Positions 7,032 through 8,703 of a DNA stretch of 8,703 nt are shown piece by piece (within the stretch, counting starts at the first letter, position 1; every line of letters starts with the position of its first letter). A program made the position numbers and the translations under genes. The stretch spans positions 1-8,703 of the forward strand of contig JAQTVG010000030.1 in the NCBI GenBank assembly GCA_028706895.1, given 5' to 3'. Source of the stretch: Candidatus Omnitrophota bacterium. GTDB lineage: Bacteria > Omnitrophota > Gorgyraeia > Gygaellales > Profunditerraquicolaceae. The notes under the pieces are model-generated. The model saw only the letters and a program-made list of their open reading frames with translations. It did no database searches and was not told the origin of the DNA.

Positions 7032-7072
7032 GCCCAGAAAGGGCGTACCAAACCATCCGATAGGTTTGGGTG
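7032..7072 (-). promoter_or_regulatory. Two-hairpin leader RNA element, copy A (amt)
   Basis: This is a 41-nt element directly before the amt ribosome-binding site. Hairpin 1 pairs CCAAACC with GGTTTGG around a loop carrying ATCGGAT. Hairpin 2 pairs GCCC with GGGC around a TTTCT loop. AGGGAG (the RBS, 7026-7031) follows immediately and the ATG is 12 nt after the element. It aligns without gaps to two copies before the PII gene (5704-5744 and 5660-5700), with compensatory stem changes. I do not recognise the motif. Confidence 0.75.
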
Positions 7073-7110
7073 TACTACACTTTTGTTAAGCCAATTGTGT
7101 AAAACAGAGC

Positions 7111-7156
7111 AAAAAAAAAGCGCCTTCCTGATCCTGCGAGGATCCTAAAAGACGCC
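7111..7156 (-). terminator. Strong intrinsic terminator in the amt leader
   Basis: On the minus strand the hairpin has an outer 9-bp stem (GCGTCTTTT pairing with GGAAGGCGC, some G-U) and an inner perfect 6-bp stem (GATCCT / AGGATC with a CGC loop). It is followed at once by nine U (7111-7119). This is a textbook Rho-independent terminator. It may end the permease-HTH transcript, whose last stop is at 7252. Because the candidate amt promoter lies upstream of it, it may instead be an attenuator within the amt leader. No clear competing antiterminator is visible in the short RNA upstream of it. Confidence 0.85.
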
Positions 7157-7172
7157 AATGTCTCAAACCCTA

Positions 7173-7227
7173 ATTGTAGCTTCAACGCTTCCAATAATAC
7201 AAGTAAGAAACCGGTTATCCTGGTAAC
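7173..7227 (-). promoter_or_regulatory. Candidate amt promoter with shared upstream block
   Basis: A sigma-70-like promoter can be read as TTGTAT (7197-7202), an 18-nt spacer, then TACAAT (7173-7178). Upstream lies GTTACCA (7221-7227), and TTACTTGTAT (7197-7206) overlaps the -35. The same two blocks, at exactly the same 21-nt start-to-start spacing, lie upstream of glnN (5268-5298). GTTACCAGGATAAC is also an imperfect palindrome. Transcription would begin near 7166, about ten nt before the terminator stem. The -35 is weak, which would suit an activated promoter. This is sequence inference only. Confidence 0.45.
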
Positions 7228-7251
7228 AGCCATATCATATTCTTTCAAAGG

Positions 7252-7431
7252 TTATTCAAAATCCAGTTTTTCCCTGACTAATTTAGCGTAAATCCTATTT
7301 ATGCGTTTAGTCTTTAGCCATCTCTCTATAGTTGTAACCTGAAGGTCAAGCTTTCTGGATAAATCATATAATGTATAACCGTTCTCTTCTTTAAATCTCA
7401 GTATTTTTGTTATCAATTCACTATCTACCAT
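7252..7431 (-). CDS. Small helix-turn-helix DNA-binding protein, 59 aa
   Basis: This is a complete 59-codon frame from ATG at 7431 to TAA at 7252. It has a GAGG ribosome-binding site at 7441-7444 (9-nt spacing), 18 nt after the permease stop. The product starts MVDSELITKILRF. Its middle, YTLYDLSRKLDLQVTTIERWL, has the spacing of a Cro/XRE- or MerR-like helix-turn-helix (Leu-Ser-x-Lys-Leu turn, then a Thr-Thr-x-Glu-x-Trp recognition helix). It is followed by KTKRINRIYAKLVREKL, a basic helix commonly seen at the end of stand-alone HTH proteins. There is no effector or dimerisation domain, so it is probably a minimal DNA-binding protein. It could control the permease or the divergence-free amt promoter immediately downstream at 7173-7206. 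Either target is inference. It is too short for common gene-length cut-offs, but the RBS, the operon spacing and the coherent fold support it as real. Confidence 0.72.
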   Translation of the reverse strand: MVDSELITKILRFKEENGYTLYDLSRKLDLQVTTIERWLKTKRINRIYAKLVREKLDFE

Positions 7432-7449
7432 TTATATGCGCCTCGTTAA

Positions 7450-8703
7450 TTAGTGATACACCGGTATAAACATAAGTGCAATCCACACAATGGCCGTAGT
7501 TACCAGGCCTACTGTCAGGCCAATCCCGAACCACTCCAGGAATGTCACCCGCAGGTTCTTTTCTTTTTCCAGAATGCCTAAAGCCACGATATTGGCGGTT
7601 GAGCCGACAAGGGTGATATTGCCGCCAAGGCAGCCTCCAAAAAGAAGCGCCCACCATAGGGGCTGCAAGTTAATCCCTATGCCTTTAAAGTCCTGGATAA
7701 CCGGTATAAGCGTTGCTACCAGGACGACATTATCCAAAACAGCTGAGCCTACTGATGAAATCCACAAGATGCATCCGGTCAATATGTTTATGCTGCTGTT
7801 GGTCATCTCCGCAAGGTAGTTTGCCAATATGTTAGTTGCTCCCGTATAACGAAGCGTGCCTGCCTGGCCGAAGAGAAGCAGGAAGAAGAGCAATGTCCAC
7901 CATTCAACGTCCTTTTCAACGTACTTCCTTGCGCTATGGCGCCTCCAGACAAAGACAATGCTGCTGGCTATAAGAGGGGCGACAAATAATATGGTATTTG
8001 GCTCTAAGTCCCAGAAGAGCTCAAGGCGGTGGTGCAGCGAGATAAGGACAAGGGTAGCGACAAATATGACCAGGCTTATCCTGAGTTCCTTCTTGATATA
8101 GTAGGGCTTCTGCATGAGAGTGAGTTCATTGTTTTTCAAGTGCCTTATGTTATCATCCATCTCTTTAAATGATTTCCTGTACCAGGCAAGGCATATGGCT
8201 ATGGTTACTATAAGGCAGACAGCTGATAAAGGCAGGGCCTTGGCTATAAAGTCCTCAAAGGTAAGCCCGGATTTGCTGGCGATTAAGATACCTATGGGGT
8301 TACCAAGGACAGTGGCAGCGCTTCCTATGTTGGTTGCCAGGACAGAGATGATGACATAGGGGGTGGGGTTGACTTTTAGGCGGTCGCATATTTCAAGCGT
8401 TGCCGCAATCATAAAGATTATGGAGGTAACCTCATCAACAGAGGCAGCCATAAGCCAGGATACCGCGCACAGGATAATAACAAACCTGCGGGCGGTAAGG
8501 TGCTTGATGCCCAAAAGGCTGTGTGTTAATAGCGAGAAGAACCCGTTCTCTTTTAAGAGCCCGACAAGGACCATCATGCCTACCAGGAATATGATAACTT
8601 CCAGGGAGGAATACGTGATAAAGTGGCTGATGTCTATGGTCTTGGTGACAAAGAGCAAGGCCGTACCCATAAAGGCAAAGCTAAGACGGAAATCCCAGAA
8701 GAA
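7450..8703 (-). CDS. ArsB/NhaD/SLC13-type ion permease (5' end cut by window)
   Basis: This is a polytopic inner-membrane transporter of the ion transporter superfamily (ArsB, NhaD, CitM and SLC13/DASS relatives), which move anions or exchange Na+/H+. The frame is open to the window edge: 11 codons precede the first in-window ATG at 8670 and already read as membrane sequence, so the true start is probably outside. Two inverted-repeat signature loops are visible: NIGSAATVLGNPIGI in the N-terminal half and GGNITLVGSTANIVALGI near the C terminus. Both match the family's Asn-Gly/Ser-Thr re-entrant loops that bind ion and substrate. Around ten hydrophobic segments are apparent and it ends in a hydrophobic helix plus VYH. 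The substrate cannot be told from sequence. An arsenite, citrate or Na+/H+ role are all possible, and a link to nitrogen metabolism is not shown. It is followed after 18 nt by the small HTH gene, probably in the same transcript. Confidence 0.85.
   Translation of the reverse strand, partial: FFWDFRLSFAFMGTALLFVTKTIDISHFITYSSLEVIIFLVGMMVLVGLLKENGFFSLLTHSLLGIKHLTARRFVIILCAVSWLMAASVDEVTSIIFMIAATLEICDRLKVNPTPYVIISVLATNIGSAATVLGNPIGILIASKSGLTFEDFIAKALPLSAVCLIVTIAICLAWYRKSFKEMDDNIRHLKNNELTLMQKPYYIKKELRISLVIFVATLVLISLHHRLELFWDLEPNTILFVAPLIASSIVFVWRRHSARKYVEKDVEWWTLLFFLLLFGQAGTLRYTGATNILANYLAEMTNSSINILTGCILWISSVGSAVLDNVVLVATLIPVIQDFKGIGINLQPLWWALLFGGCLGGNITLVGSTANIVALGILEKEKNLRVTFLEWFGIGLTVGLVTTAIVWIALMFIPVYH

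Noticed and set aside
7032..7156. ANTAR-type antitermination target upstream of amt.
   Set aside because: ANTAR targets are paired hairpins with hexanucleotide loops (A first, G fourth), the second overlapping the terminator. Here the loops are about ten and five nt and the terminator lies upstream of the hairpin pair.
7421..7657. Second minus-strand open frame overlapping the 3' end of the permease.
   Set aside because: It is an alternative frame of the conserved GGNITLVGSTANI region and the start of the small HTH gene, with Arg/Trp/His-rich composition and no family resemblance.

Overview
The window is about 43% GC by eye and every gene I can support lies on the minus strand, so genes read from right to left. 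It is a nitrogen-assimilation locus from an uncultivated-looking bacterium. A type III glutamine synthetase, a Fis-type regulator in front of glutamate synthase, and moderate GC with full intrinsic terminators would fit an Omnitrophota/Elusimicrobiota-like lineage, but that placement is a guess and nothing in the window fixes the taxonomy.

Layout in transcription order: (1) 8703-7450, an ArsB/NhaD/SLC13-type ion permease whose start lies beyond the window; (2) 7431-7252, a 59-residue helix-turn-helix protein 18 nt downstream of it; (3) a 232-nt gap with a candidate promoter, a strong intrinsic terminator and a two-hairpin RNA element; (4) 7019-5790, the ammonium channel Amt; (5) a 141-nt gap with a 14-nt-period direct repeat and two more tandem copies of the two-hairpin element; (6) 5648-5307, a PII protein; (7) a 156-nt gap with a second candidate promoter and a second intrinsic terminator; (8) 5150-2958, type III glutamine synthetase GlnN; (9) 2874-2497, a small protein ending in an NtrC/Fis-type DNA-binding domain; (10) 2494-1, the first 831 residues of glutamate synthase large subunit GltB, cut by the window edge.

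Functionally, Amt brings in ammonium, PII senses nitrogen/energy state and gates Amt, GlnN makes glutamine and GltB turns glutamine plus 2-oxoglutarate into two glutamates. The Fis-type protein, translationally coupled to gltB, and the small HTH protein next to the amt promoter are the two candidate local regulators.

The most interesting signal is in the leaders, not the proteins. A 41-nt two-hairpin element occurs three times, once before amt and twice in tandem before the PII gene, and the copies align without gaps. Their stem positions change in compensating pairs, and the element ends 11-12 nt before both start codons. Separately, the amt and glnN leaders share an upstream sequence block at identical spacing, and each has an intrinsic terminator between its putative promoter and its start codon. 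This suggests layered RNA-level control of a nitrogen regulon that I cannot match to a glutamine riboswitch or ANTAR system.
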